Shown here: positions 9,099-18,430 of the stretch, piece by piece
Layout of the letters: every line of letters begins with the position of its first letter
How positions within the stretch are numbered: the first letter of the stretch is position 1
NCBI GenBank assembly: GCA_045430305.1
Contig: JAILXW010000001.1
Location: 1,426,001 to 1,490,000 of the forward strand
Length of the DNA stretch: 64,000 bases
Direction of reading: 5' to 3'
Origin: Agarilytica sp045430305
GTDB lineage: Bacteria > Pseudomonadota > Gammaproteobacteria > Pseudomonadales > Cellvibrionaceae
Program-made: the position numbers and the translations under genes
The notes under the pieces: model-generated
Database searches by the model: none
Told to the model about the DNA's origin: nothing
What the model saw: only the letters and a program-made list of their open reading frames with translations

Positions 9099-9768
9099 TG
9101 TTACCCCCTCGTAACATTTCTTCTTTTAAACGCTCTAGCGCTTGCTGTAAGTCAGCTGTATCTTCCTGTTGAGAAAACTCTCGATCTAACTGAGAGTTCC
9201 GCCCATTGGCATCTTCAAATTCGGGGCTAATATCAACATACTCATTACTCATAACCTCGGTTTCCCAACGCTCGAAAATCTGTAGAGGGTCGTCTTCCGA
9301 GCCACCATTATTTAATTTACTCACCACATTTGCGCGCGCTTCTCGCGATGACAGAATTGCCCGTTTAGACTCCAGCTCCTCCAATTTTTGCTCGATATCC
9401 TGCAAGTTATTCAGTAACTTTACGTGCAAATTTTGCGTTTGTTCTGCCTGTACCTTGACCTGCTCTAACTGCTTTTCAACCGCTTTTACTTGGCTCATAC
9501 ACTCAATCGCTTTGGCATCATCTTGCTGCTTAGCCAAACAACTTTTCGCCCGTGTTAACCACAGCTGTTTTTCAGTTTCTAGCTTTTCACATTCTTTCTG
9601 GTAGCGCTCGAGCCGCACTGCAACGCGATTTTTCTCGCTGCGAATGCGCGCCGCCGATTGGCGAATATCGTTGATGACACATTTGGCCACGGCATCGTGG
9701 TTTTCCATTTTGGCGACAAACTGCTCAAAACTTGCCCCAACAGAGGCGACGATTCGTTTAACTTTCAT
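9091..9768 (-). CDS. PspA/IM30-family coiled-coil protein
   Basis: PspA/IM30-like protein of 225 residues. Long coiled coil occupies about residues 30-150 (repeats such as VKAVEKQLEQVKVQAEQTQN), followed by an acidic, flexible C-terminal part. The start at 9768 is chosen because GGAG lies 8 bases upstream and MKVKRIVASVGASFEQ resembles family N-termini; an in-frame ATG at 9801 lacks this. Known members form membrane-binding oligomers that protect or remodel the inner membrane under stress. No pspF, pspB or pspC is nearby, so it is not a classical psp operon. Overlap with the downstream membrane gene indicates joint expression. Confidence 0.8.
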   Translation of the reverse strand: MKVKRIVASVGASFEQFVAKMENHDAVAKCVINDIRQSAARIRSEKNRVAVRLERYQKECEKLETEKQLWLTRAKSCLAKQQDDAKAIECMSQVKAVEKQLEQVKVQAEQTQNLHVKLLNNLQDIEQKLEELESKRAILSSREARANVVSKLNNGGSEDDPLQIFERWETEVMSNEYVDISPEFEDANGRNSQLDREFSQQEDTADLQQALERLKEEMLRGGNND

Positions 9769-10092
9769 TTTTATGACTCCGCTAATGAATATGCCGTACA
9801 CCTTAACGAAGGAATCTGGGCTTTATGCATACAAGCCAAAAAGTCTTACATTTCGATACCTTTAGCCTTATTATTCGAAACAAAAACAAGAATTGTCTTG
9901 CATTTAGATGCCAACACCCGAGATTTCACGCTACGGTAAAGATAAGGATGCAGAGCTATAGAAGGGTAAGAGAAAGATCGTTATGCTATCGGCCTCGAAA
10001 CAGGGAGGCGGCCTTTACATCGCCTCGCCCATTCCTCGCATTTGTTTACTGCGTATCGCAAACATAAAGAAGAAAACGAAAAGAAAATATCC
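9769..10092. other. Divergent intergenic region, pspA-like / arsC-like
   Basis: No gene is supported here. It must contain promoters for both flanking genes, but I cannot name convincing -35/-10 pairs. A GAGGCG / CGCCTC inverted repeat (10005-10010 and 10021-10026) could be an operator or short hairpin. Confidence 0.5.
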
Positions 10093-10446
10093 ATGAGTCA
10101 GAACTACACGATTTACCATAACCCCCGTTGTTCGAAGTCGCGCCAGACACTGGCCCTCATTGAAGAGCAAGGAATTGCCCCTGAGGTTGTTCTTTATCTA
10201 GACAACCCGCCAAGCACCGCTCAAATAAAAGCGGTGCTAAAAAAATTGGGGCTTTCTGCACGCGAAGTAATGCGTAATAAAGAAGATATATTTAAAGAGT
10301 TAGGCCTAACCGATGAAAGCCTGAGTGAAAGCGCACTCATTCAAGCCATGCACGACAACCCAAAACTCATCGAGCGTCCGATCGTAGTTAAGGGTGAAAA
10401 AGCCGTGCTGGGCCGCCCGCCTGAAAACGTTACTGCACTTTTTTGA
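10093..10446 (+). CDS. ArsC-family protein (arsenate reductase, glutaredoxin type; YfgD-like)
   Basis: Thioredoxin-fold ArsC family, 117 residues. The active-site segment is HNPRCSKSR with Cys13, and later positions include VMRNKEDIFKELG and IERPIVV with the conserved arginines. The start at 10093 (MSQNYTIYHNP) fits the family; upstream in-frame codons add an unlikely basic tail. The length is nearer to E. coli YfgD than to plasmid ArsC (about 140), so a housekeeping role is as likely as arsenate resistance. No arsR or arsB is near. It leads an arsC-wrbA-DUF2069 run that commonly sits beside hda. Confidence 0.87.
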   Translation: MSQNYTIYHNPRCSKSRQTLALIEEQGIAPEVVLYLDNPPSTAQIKAVLKKLGLSAREVMRNKEDIFKELGLTDESLSESALIQAMHDNPKLIERPIVVKGEKAVLGRPPENVTALF

Positions 10447-10490
10447 TCATCGTAACTTTTAATCATTGTAACTAAAGTATTTAATCGGCC

Positions 10491-11087
10491 ATGAGCGCTC
10501 CTTACGTATTAGTCCTTTACTACAGCACCCACGGCGCAACCCGAAATCTTGCCAAAATTATTGCCCGAGGTGTCGAACAGGTTACCGGCATAGAAACACG
10601 CTTGCGTACCGTACCCAAGGTCAGCACTAGCACTGAAGCAACTGAACCCGCGATTCCGGAAGACGGTGACTTATATTGCTCGATCGACGACTTAAAACAA
10701 TGTGCGGGCTTGGTGCTTGGCAGCCCTACTCGCTTTGGTAATATGAGCGCGGCGTTAAAATATTTTATTGATGGCACTGTGGCAGAATGGCTGTCGGGCG
10801 AGCTAGAGGGTAAACCCGCAGGTGTTTTTACCTCTACCGGCTCTATGCACGGCGGGCAAGAAACAACACTGCTTTCGATGATGTTGCCACTCTTACACCA
10901 TGGCATGCTGATCGCGGGGATTCCTTACAGCGAAACTGCACTGCATAAAACGCGCACCGGCGGCACACCATACGGCCCCTCGCACGTAGCCTTCGACGGC
11001 GACACCGAACTGAGTGATGACGAACATGCGCTTGCACTGAGTTTTGGTAAACGCATGGGTGAACTGGCAATAAAACTTTCTACCTAA
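10491..11087 (+). CDS. wrbA: WrbA-type NAD(P)H:quinone oxidoreductase
   Basis: Flavodoxin-fold FMN protein of 198 residues that reduces quinones by two electrons, limiting semiquinone and oxidative damage. The FMN phosphate loop is YYSTHGATRNLA near the N-terminus. GSPTRFGNMSAALKYFID and the STGSMHGGQETT segment are WrbA signatures. It starts 44 bases after arsC and is followed closely by DUF2069, a known neighbour set in gammaproteobacteria. Confidence 0.93.
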   Translation: MSAPYVLVLYYSTHGATRNLAKIIARGVEQVTGIETRLRTVPKVSTSTEATEPAIPEDGDLYCSIDDLKQCAGLVLGSPTRFGNMSAALKYFIDGTVAEWLSGELEGKPAGVFTSTGSMHGGQETTLLSMMLPLLHHGMLIAGIPYSETALHKTRTGGTPYGPSHVAFDGDTELSDDEHALALSFGKRMGELAIKLST

Positions 11088-11122
11088 ATCACCTGCGAAA
11101 AACGACTGGCGAAAAACAACTA

Positions 11123-11572
11123 ATGCAACATTCAAAAACAGACGAGCAAGATCAAGCGAATACAATGAGTACGAACAATACAGACACTGAAAATGACACT
11201 AGCTCGGCGAAACAGAGAGTCGAGCGCAAAGCTCGCATTAGCGTGATCACTCACTACGTTCTGTTCGCCATGTTGATTGGGTTATTTATATATTGGAACG
11301 CGATACGCGATGGCGGCTTTAAACCCGGAGTATTTCTCTTTCAAACCTTACCCTTGCTAGCATTTTTACCCGGCATGATAAAAAACAACTACCGCGTGTA
11401 TTCTTGGCTCTGCTTTATCATGCTCTTTTATTTTATATTTGCGGTGCAAACGGTGTTCACATCGACCCGTACAGACAGCGACTTTGTATTTCTCGCTTTA
11501 ACGGTTGCGCTATTCGTTTCCTCTATGACAAGTAGCCGTTGGTTACAGCGCATTCAAAAAGGCGTGTTCTAA
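11123..11572 (+). CDS. DUF2069 membrane protein
   Basis: Small inner-membrane protein, 149 residues as called. A hydrophilic, low-complexity N-terminus (about 40 residues) is followed by four hydrophobic helices and the family segments LFQTLPLLAFLPGM and RVYSWLCFIMLFYF. The start is uncertain: an ATG at 11165 gives a shorter protein closer to usual family size, and neither start has a clear ribosome site. It lies 35 bases after wrbA, with which it is usually paired. Function unknown. Confidence 0.82.
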   Translation: MQHSKTDEQDQANTMSTNNTDTENDTSSAKQRVERKARISVITHYVLFAMLIGLFIYWNAIRDGGFKPGVFLFQTLPLLAFLPGMIKNNYRVYSWLCFIMLFYFIFAVQTVFTSTRTDSDFVFLALTVALFVSSMTSSRWLQRIQKGVF

Positions 11573-11630
11573 CCCGCCATTCGGCCCCTATTTAGCCCCC
11601 CATATATTGAGCCCCTATTAAAGGACGATC

Positions 11631-13481
11631 ATGTTTCAATTTGTTGGCAGTTTATTTAAAAAGTTTTGGCACGCTATCTCCGTCGTTCGCGGCGGAATTG
11701 GCAACTTTGTATTTTTACTTTTAATTATCGTTATTCTGGTCGGAATTTTTTCAGGCGGGCCAGAGCCAATGCCAGAATCAGCCCCACTTTATGTCCGCAT
11801 TACAGGGCAGCTTGTCGATCAAATAAGTTATGAGCCCACAATTTTTGATTTAATGGATGAAAATGCGCAAGAGCGCGAAACCCAAGTGCGTGACGTGACG
11901 CAGGCCATTACCCGGGCCGGGCACGACGCTCGTATTACCGCATTGGTTTTAAACCTAAACGGCCTGCAAGGCGGAAGCATCAGCAAGCTGGAGGAGGTCG
12001 GCCAAGCCATTGAAATTTTCCAGAAATCTGGAAAAAGCGTGGTCGCTTACGCAGATAGTTTTTCTCAGAAGCAATATTTTCTTGCTTCGTACGCAGACGA
12101 AATCTTTATTAACCCGTTAGGGCACATATCATTAACAGGCTTTGGTTACTTTTCGTCATACTTTAAAGACGCCACAGAAAAACTTTCACTCAAATTCCAC
12201 TTATTTAAAGTGGGCGAATATAAAGACGCAGCAGAACCATTTGTTCGCAATGACATGTCTGATGCATCGCGTGAACACAACAAAGCCTGGATCAATGAAT
12301 TGTGGCAGCGCTACACCAGTATTATCGAAAACAAACGTGGCTTACCGCCTGGCGCCATTAGCGATCACATTGAAAACTTTAGCCAAACCATAAGCAGCAA
12401 CAAAGCCGAGTTTTCTGAACTTGCCCTCGAAGCGCAGCTGGCAGACGGCATTTATTCTCGTATCCAACTGGGGAATATACTGCGTGACCGGTTTGGTGAA
12501 GATGAAGACGGCTATTTTAACGCTATTGATTATCAGCGTTATCTGCAAAGCACACAGAATCATTTCCCGACGCAACAAGACAATATCGGTTTGCTATATG
12601 CGAGTGGCAACATCGTTGATGGCTGGGGTGAAAGCGGCCAAATAGGCGGCGATAGTTTTTCTGAATTGGTACAGCAGGCAGTTGATGACAGCTCTATTCG
12701 CGCCCTAGTGATTCGAATCGACAGTGGTGGCGGCAGCGCATTTGCTTCAGAAGTTATTCGCGCACAAATTGAAGAAGCACGTAATTCAGGTTTACCAGTT
12801 TATGTATCAATGGGCTCGGCTGCAGCAAGCGGTGGTTATTGGATAGCGACAGCAGCAGCAGAAATTTGGGCAAATCCAAGCACGATAACCGGCTCTATTG
12901 GCGTTTGGGGTTTGGTTCCAAACATTTCTGAATCAATGAAACGTTTGGGTGTTCACAGCGATGGTTTTGGCACTACGCCACTGGCAGATATTTACCAGCT
13001 CGATCGCCCAATGTCAGACCAAGCCAAACAAGTTTTTCAAGGCGGTGTTGACCGAATTTATGCCCGGTTCATCTCTTTAGTCGCCAATGCTCGCGGCATG
13101 CCCAACGAAACAGTTGCTCCCATCGCCGAGGGGCGCGTTTGGACCGGGCAACAAGCGCTTAATTTAAATTTGGTAGATAAACTGGGTTCACTCGACGATT
13201 TACTCAACCAGGTGAGCGAGCAACACACTCCGGGCACACGGCAGATAAAAGTAATAGAAAAAGAACTTAGCCCCACAGAAGCCTTTATGCGTGCATTAAT
13301 GGAGCAAACACATTGGCTTGGTAAAGAGCTTAGAGTTCAACTGTTTGAAGATGCACTAAACGTTTTCGGAAACAACACCCATTCACTGACAACGAAGGCA
13401 TCGCCGTTTTTAGATTTGCCGCCGTTCATGAACGAAGATTTAACGGTGCAAGCTAAATGCTGGATCTGCATAGCGCCCTAA
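11631..13481 (+). CDS. sppA: Signal peptide peptidase SppA, 67K type
   Basis: Inner-membrane serine peptidase of 616 residues that degrades cleaved signal peptides. One transmembrane anchor is at about residues 25-40. It has the duplicated-domain architecture of E. coli SppA: the N-terminal half supplies the catalytic Lys (K198 in VGEYKDAAEPF) and the C-terminal half supplies the nucleophile (S400 in SAAASGGYW). AAGGA is placed correctly before the ATG. It follows DUF2069 by 58 bases and converges on hda, so it appears inserted between wrbA-DUF2069 and hda. Confidence 0.93.
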   Translation: MFQFVGSLFKKFWHAISVVRGGIGNFVFLLLIIVILVGIFSGGPEPMPESAPLYVRITGQLVDQISYEPTIFDLMDENAQERETQVRDVTQAITRAGHDARITALVLNLNGLQGGSISKLEEVGQAIEIFQKSGKSVVAYADSFSQKQYFLASYADEIFINPLGHISLTGFGYFSSYFKDATEKLSLKFHLFKVGEYKDAAEPFVRNDMSDASREHNKAWINELWQRYTSIIENKRGLPPGAISDHIENFSQTISSNKAEFSELALEAQLADGIYSRIQLGNILRDRFGEDEDGYFNAIDYQRYLQSTQNHFPTQQDNIGLLYASGNIVDGWGESGQIGGDSFSELVQQAVDDSSIRALVIRIDSGGGSAFASEVIRAQIEEARNSGLPVYVSMGSAAASGGYWIATAAAEIWANPSTITGSIGVWGLVPNISESMKRLGVHSDGFGTTPLADIYQLDRPMSDQAKQVFQGGVDRIYARFISLVANARGMPNETVAPIAEGRVWTGQQALNLNLVDKLGSLDDLLNQVSEQHTPGTRQIKVIEKELSPTEAFMRALMEQTHWLGKELRVQLFEDALNVFGNNTHSLTTKASPFLDLPPFMNEDLTVQAKCWICIAP

Positions 13482-13502
13482 CTAAGAGCGCGCCTTAGAC
13501 TA

Positions 13503-13527
13503 TAGAGCACCATAGAACGGTGCTCTA
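13503..13527. terminator. Hairpin between convergent sppA and hda
   Basis: TAGAGCACC and GGTGCTCTA make a perfect 9-bp stem with a 7-base loop in the gap between two convergent genes. There is no clear T run, so intrinsic termination is uncertain. Confidence 0.4.
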
Positions 13528-13536
13528 CGAAGGAAA

Positions 13537-14259
13537 TTAAGATTTATTACCCAAAACCTCTTTAACGAAAGGAATCGTTAAGCGGCGTTGCTGCTGCAAA
13601 GAACACTCATCTAAACGGTTCAACAACATAAACAGATCGTTCATATTACGCGATGAACGCTGCATGATATATTTGGCAATATCTTCAGACATATGCAAAC
13701 CACGAGCACTTGCGCGCATAATTAACGCCTCTTGCTTCCCTAGGTCATCCAGATTTTGAACTTGGTACACCACGCTGCCCAAGATACGTGATTTTAAATC
13801 AGCCAGTTGAATATCTAATTCACTCGGGCTTGAATGCGTCGACATGAGTAAACTGTGGCCACGGTCACGTAACTGGTTGAACAAATGGAAAAGCGACGTT
13901 TCCCAAGAGGGGTTACCACAAATCAATTCCAGACCATCAAGACAAACAAGCTGCGTTGCTTCCAAGCCTTCACAAATATCTTCGGCGGCATAACCGCGAA
14001 TTTCTCGAACAGGTAAATATTGCACTGACATTTTGTTTTGATGTGCATAGTGGCAAGCCGCCTGTAATAAATGCGTTAAACCGCAACCCGGCGCGCCCCA
14101 AATTACATGACTAAAAAGGTCTTTTCCGGTGGCCTGTGCTTTTAACCCATTAACGACAAGATTCGCTTTATCGTCTGCACAATAAAAATTATCAAAGGTT
14201 GCGTCATCTTTTAACGTGACACCTAAACTTAACTGCATGGGTTCTGTTTCTATTTCCAT
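13537..14259 (-). CDS. hda: DnaA regulatory inactivator Hda
   Basis: DnaA-like AAA+ protein without a DNA-binding domain. It works with the DNA-loaded beta clamp to make DnaA hydrolyse its ATP after initiation. Features are the clamp-binding QLSLGV near the N-terminus, the Walker A-like loop GAPGCGLTHLL, Walker B-like LVCLDGLE, and MLLNRLDECSLQQQRRLTIPFVKEVL at the end. The start is ambiguous. ATG 14259 gives MEIETEPMQLSLGV and ATG 14238 gives MQLSLGV; both place the clamp motif at the N-terminus and neither has a strong ribosome site. A TTG at 14286 would overlap the upstream gene and is less likely. Confidence 0.92.
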   Translation of the reverse strand: MEIETEPMQLSLGVTLKDDATFDNFYCADDKANLVVNGLKAQATGKDLFSHVIWGAPGCGLTHLLQAACHYAHQNKMSVQYLPVREIRGYAAEDICEGLEATQLVCLDGLELICGNPSWETSLFHLFNQLRDRGHSLLMSTHSSPSELDIQLADLKSRILGSVVYQVQNLDDLGKQEALIMRASARGLHMSEDIAKYIMQRSSRNMNDLFMLLNRLDECSLQQQRRLTIPFVKEVLGNKS

Positions 14260-14273
14260 AAACGCGAAGCCCG

Positions 14274-15401
14274 TTAACTCGACCAATTAAACTTTAATGG
14301 GTTTTCTGCACTACCTTTGGGAGCACTTTGCCACACGGGGCCTACATCCAGATCGTCTTGTTCAATACTGAGCTTATTGTCTAAGGTAATCACACTCAGT
14401 AATTTTTCTACACTGGCATCAGAAGCCAGATAGAGCAACATCGAATCGACCCGCACCGCTGCCACCTGTAAATTTGAAATTGCCGCCAAGCCCTCAAAAT
14501 AATCGAGCGATTTGCGGTAATCGCTAAAATCTTTTACTCCTGAAAGCTGCACAACTAATCGATCTGACAACTCACCACTGCTTGTAAAGGCATAACGGCT
14601 CGCTAAAAAATCGGCCAAAGGTGAAAGCGCTTCAGGCCCTATTTTTTTGCCTGCGGCAATATTTTCTGCATCAATACGTGCATCGTAACTTTGCGTAGCG
14701 CCGGCATGGAAAAACTGCCATATACTCCATATGTCACCTGCAGAGGTCATGGAATAACGCCCCACCAAAATCACATCTGCCGCATAGCGCTGCGAAGCTT
14801 CTATTATTGCCTCTTCGTTAAAGTCCCACACATCGTCAGGGGCAAGTGCTTGCTGATCTTCCAAATCCAATACAGGAAAAGACAAAGGCAAACCACGTAA
14901 ACCTGCCGCTTCACCCAGTGAACGCACAACATCTGAATCACTGTATTGGTTCAGTAAGCCACGACCAAACTCCTCGCTGTCTTCCACGAGCCACACCAAG
15001 GTTGTTGGGCGATTATCTGCCCAGTAGGGCAAACCCGCCTGACTGAGCACCTTGCGTACAGCGCTTTGTGAAAAGCTCACGCTCAAACGCTCGGTAAACC
15101 CCTGCTCACGCAACGCCTCGGAGTCTAAGTCTTCATACTGATACTGCTGAATGTAGCGCGACGCACGATCAAGCTGCAGTAAAATCGCGTCGTTATAGAT
15201 AATCTCGCTGTTGCCCGACATACGAATCAAAACTTGAAGAAATGCGTCTTCGGTGACCTTCACCCGCTCGCTGCGCTGCTGCGACGTAACCGGAACCGTG
15301 GCCTGAAAGAAATTTAGCTTATCTTGTGCAAACACCCGCGCACCAGGGAATAGCAGAACACCGATCAGGCAATAATGTAGTATGTGAAGGAAACGGGGCA
15401 T
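14274..15401 (-). CDS. DUF2066 exported protein
   Basis: A 375-residue protein with a signal peptide (about 1-25, ending VFAQ), then the DUF2066 domain (VPVTSQQRSERVKVTEDAFLQ ahead of IRMSGN). DUF2066 genes stand between purM and hda in many gammaproteobacteria, as here: divergent from purM and directly upstream of hda. The function is unknown; the protein probably resides in the periplasm or at the envelope. Confidence 0.87.
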   Translation of the reverse strand: MPRFLHILHYCLIGVLLFPGARVFAQDKLNFFQATVPVTSQQRSERVKVTEDAFLQVLIRMSGNSEIIYNDAILLQLDRASRYIQQYQYEDLDSEALREQGFTERLSVSFSQSAVRKVLSQAGLPYWADNRPTTLVWLVEDSEEFGRGLLNQYSDSDVVRSLGEAAGLRGLPLSFPVLDLEDQQALAPDDVWDFNEEAIIEASQRYAADVILVGRYSMTSAGDIWSIWQFFHAGATQSYDARIDAENIAAGKKIGPEALSPLADFLASRYAFTSSGELSDRLVVQLSGVKDFSDYRKSLDYFEGLAAISNLQVAAVRVDSMLLYLASDASVEKLLSVITLDNKLSIEQDDLDVGPVWQSAPKGSAENPLKFNWSS

Positions 15402-15614
15402 CTAGTTGTCCGAGAGTCTAATAACCTAGCGAAGGGTATGCATTATAAGCATCATATACGTACATTGTACCAACTCTTCTGCCGGTTCGTCGCTAACGCA
15501 CAAAACATCGCTGATGCTCGCTTCGACCGCAACACACACAATAAATTGCCCTGACCGTTGTTGCTGACAATGTTAGAATAGCCGGCTTTATTCATCAGCC
15601 CGGTTTGATTCCAT

Positions 15615-16688
15615 ATGTCCGAAGACCAAGCACCCGATAATTCAACCTCTTCCACCAATCTCAGCTACAAAGATGCAGGCGTCGATATTGATGCTGGCAA
15701 CGACCTAGTCGAGAAAATCAAAGGGGTAGCAAAACGTACACGTCGCCCCGAAGTGCTCGCTGGGCTTGGCGGTTTTGGTGCTTTATTCGAGCTACCTAAA
15801 GGCTACGAGGAACCCGTACTTGTATCGGGCACTGACGGTGTTGGAACCAAACTAATGTTGGCCATGGCCGCCAATAAGCACGACACCATAGGTATCGATT
15901 TAGTCGCCATGTGTGTGAACGATTTGATTGTGGGCGGCGCAGAGCCTCTTTTCTTTTTGGATTACTACGCCACAGGCAAACTATCAGTTGATATTGCAAC
16001 ACAGGTTGTCGAGGGTATTGGTGAAGGCTGTGCTCAGTCGGGCTGCTCACTGGTCGGCGGCGAAACCGCTGAAATGCCAGGCATGTACGAGGGCGAAGAG
16101 TACGACTTAGCCGGTTTCTGCGTTGGCATTGTGGAAAAATCCAAAATCATTGATGGCAGCAAGGTACAAGCCGGTGACGTATTGATCGGCCTACCCAGTA
16201 GCGGGCCTCACTCCAACGGCTATTCTCTGATTCGAAAAATTGTTGAGGTCAGCGGTGCCGATTTGAACTCGCCCTTGGGTGATCAAACCCTAGGGGAGGC
16301 CCTACTCACACCAACACGCATCTATGTTAAACCCTTACTCGATTTATTCGCCAATGTTGAAGTACATGCACTTTCCCACATTACTGGCGGCGGCCTAACG
16401 GAAAACATTCCACGCGTACTGCCCGACAGTGCACGAGCGGTTATCAACGGCGACGCATGGGAACTGCCAGAAGTGTTTGCTTGGTTGCAACAAGCTGGCA
16501 ATGTTCTGCCAGAAGAAATGATCCGCACGTTTAATTGCGGTGTTGGCATGGTGATTTGCGTAGCAAAAGAAAACGAAGGTTTAGCCTTAGACGTGCTGCG
16601 AGAAAGCGGTGAGCAACCATTTATACTAGGTGAAATTGCACCGGCGGATGATGCCAAGCCTCGTGTCGAAATGTTGAGCTTAGTTTAA
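15615..16688 (+). CDS. purM: Phosphoribosylformylglycinamidine cyclo-ligase
   Basis: AIR synthetase, 357 residues, the fifth step of IMP synthesis: ATP-dependent ring closure of FGAM to AIR. Family segments include YKDAGVDIDAGNDLVEKIK, GFGALFELP, VSGTDGVGTKLMLA, GGETAEMPGMY and HITGGGLTENIPRVLP. It overlaps purN by one base (TAATG), the usual translational coupling. No PurR operator was identified in the upstream gap. Confidence 0.97.
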   Translation: MSEDQAPDNSTSSTNLSYKDAGVDIDAGNDLVEKIKGVAKRTRRPEVLAGLGGFGALFELPKGYEEPVLVSGTDGVGTKLMLAMAANKHDTIGIDLVAMCVNDLIVGGAEPLFFLDYYATGKLSVDIATQVVEGIGEGCAQSGCSLVGGETAEMPGMYEGEEYDLAGFCVGIVEKSKIIDGSKVQAGDVLIGLPSSGPHSNGYSLIRKIVEVSGADLNSPLGDQTLGEALLTPTRIYVKPLLDLFANVEVHALSHITGGGLTENIPRVLPDSARAVINGDAWELPEVFAWLQQAGNVLPEEMIRTFNCGVGMVICVAKENEGLALDVLRESGEQPFILGEIAPADDAKPRVEMLSLV

Positions 16689-17353
16689 TGCCAGCCGGTA
16701 ACGCGAACAAAAAACATGCACGGGTTGTGGTACTCATCTCGGGTGGCGGCACAAACTTGCAAGCCATTATCGACGCACAAGAAGCCGGCTCGTTACCTAT
16801 CAATATATGTGCGGTTGTTTCCAATAAAGATCATGTCGGTGGCTTAACCCGCGCAGAAAAGCACGGTATTGCCAGCATCGTGCTCGACCACAAACTCTTT
16901 GACACCCGCGAATCTTTTGATTCTCGCCTGCAAGACATCATTGATAGCCAAGCGCCCGACATCGTCGTACTTGCGGGCTTTATGCGTATTCTTACAGAAG
17001 GGTTTACTCGTCATTACGAAGGCAAGATGATCAACATTCATCCGTCACTGTTACCGAAATACCAAGGCCTGCACACCCATCAACGTGTTATTGACGCCGA
17101 AGAAAAGGAACACGGTACAACGGTACATTTTGTGACGGCTGAACTCGACGGTGGGCCGCCCATCATTCAAGCCAAAGTTCCGGTGCATAAGGAAGATACC
17201 GCAGACACATTAGCGGCGAGAGTGCTGGAAAAAGAGCATCTCATCTTTCCACAGGCCATAAAATGGCTGGCAGAGGGCAAGGTAGAGATGAAAAGTGATG
17301 GCGCCTACCTCAATAACAAGAAATTACCCCTAAGCGGCTTCGATTTTTCTTAA
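16688..17353 (+). CDS. purN: Phosphoribosylglycinamide formyltransferase
   Basis: GAR transformylase, 221 residues, which transfers a formyl group from 10-formyl-THF to GAR. The phosphate loop is ISGGGTNLQAIID. The catalytic set is in INIHPSLLPKYQG (Asn and His) and the Asp of AELDGGPPI. The start codon shares a base with the purM stop. The last 15 residues extend a little beyond E. coli PurN. Confidence 0.96.
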   Translation: MPAGNANKKHARVVVLISGGGTNLQAIIDAQEAGSLPINICAVVSNKDHVGGLTRAEKHGIASIVLDHKLFDTRESFDSRLQDIIDSQAPDIVVLAGFMRILTEGFTRHYEGKMINIHPSLLPKYQGLHTHQRVIDAEEKEHGTTVHFVTAELDGGPPIIQAKVPVHKEDTADTLAARVLEKEHLIFPQAIKWLAEGKVEMKSDGAYLNNKKLPLSGFDFS

Positions 17354-17575
17354 TATTTTCAATAACATAGAGCACCTTAACCACGACTTTCGTCACAGGT
17401 TCGGTGTGATTTCACGCACAGCAAACTGTCTGGTTATTTTACAATCAAGACCATCCCTTATTTCAAATTGTTAGGTTTTTTACAGTAATTCAAACACTTA
17501 GCAATATTGGAACACTAGTTGCCTATTTGACCCCCAAATCAAAATCACTTTTATTCGTGTTAAAAGGGGACAACA

Positions 17576-18430
17576 ATGAAACTTCGATCAATAACTTCTG
17601 GCATTTTGGCCGTTTGTATCGCTGCTATGGCATCAAACAGCTTCGCTTATAAAATCGGCGGCACCGTATACTGTGATTCCACCGAAGACGGCGTGATCAG
17701 TACTGACGACATCCTTCTTCCTAATGTTGGCATTATCATTGAGAGTGACCAATACGGCACATTCACTGAATCGACCGATGCGAACGGCGAATACCTAGAA
17801 ATTCTTCACGAACAAGGCGCGTACGATGGCACCTATGTAATAAGTGTGGACGAAAGCACTTTGGGTTCGCTGGCTTTTGTTATTGCCCCCGAAGGTGGCT
17901 CACACGAAGTGACACTAAGCCTCGACACAATCACGCACGACTTTGAGGTCGACTTCCTAGTCGACGACCCTAGTTGTGGTGGTATTAACCCATCGTGTGG
18001 CGACGGCAATTTAGACGAAGGCGAGCAATGCGATGACGGCAACTTGCTAGATGGCGACGGTTGTTCAGCATCTTGTACTGTTGAGATTGGCGGCCAAGGA
18101 TGTACACCAGGTTACTGGAAACAAGATCATCACTTTGATTCTTGGGTAGCTTACACACCAGACACACTATTCTCTGACGTGTTCGAAAATGCATTCCCTG
18201 GCGCAACACTTATAGAAGTGCTTAGCAAAGGCGGCGGTGGCTTGTACGCGCTAGGTCGTCACGCAGTAGCTGGTTTACTGAATACCGCTTCTGATGGTGT
18301 GAGCTACGACATGGGAACTTCTGGTGTAATCGGTAGTTTCAACTCTGTATTCCCAGGTTCTAAGCAAGACTACAATGCAACTAAGAATGTTCTTCAAGAC
18401 ATGAACGAGTTGGGTTGCCCTCTTAACTAA
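17576..18430 (+). CDS. Secreted modular Cys-rich protein with DUF4215-type repeat and CTPGYWK module
   Basis: Exported protein of 284 residues with unknown role. Signal peptide about 1-24. Residues 25-130 look like an SdrD/Cna-B-type beta domain (KIGGTVYCDSTEDG, then a DANGEY turn). Residues 141-167 form one DUF4215-type Cys/Asp/Gly repeat (CGDGNLDEGEQC). From 176 comes a CTPGYWK module running to the C-terminus. AAGGGGA is placed well before the ATG. The gene has its own terminator, and the stop codon lies in a 16-bp triplicate. No sorting tail such as PEP-CTERM is visible, so it is probably free or bound through partners. Such modules occur in surface and extracellular proteins. Confidence 0.75.
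   Translation: MKLRSITSGILAVCIAAMASNSFAYKIGGTVYCDSTEDGVISTDDILLPNVGIIIESDQYGTFTESTDANGEYLEILHEQGAYDGTYVISVDESTLGSLAFVIAPEGGSHEVTLSLDTITHDFEVDFLVDDPSCGGINPSCGDGNLDEGEQCDDGNLLDGDGCSASCTVEIGGQGCTPGYWKQDHHFDSWVAYTPDTLFSDVFENAFPGATLIEVLSKGGGGLYALGRHAVAGLLNTASDGVSYDMGTSGVIGSFNSVFPGSKQDYNATKNVLQDMNELGCPLN

Noticed and set aside
9206..9604. Plus-strand open frame of 132 codons opposite the PspA-like gene
   Set aside because: It is Ser/Cys-rich antisense to a coiled-coil gene with a good ribosome site; it has no domain pattern.
17420..17460. CACGCACAG-like string resembling the start of a c-di-GMP-I riboswitch
   Set aside because: The other conserved parts (the GCAAA and CGGG elements) are missing before the secreted-protein gene.
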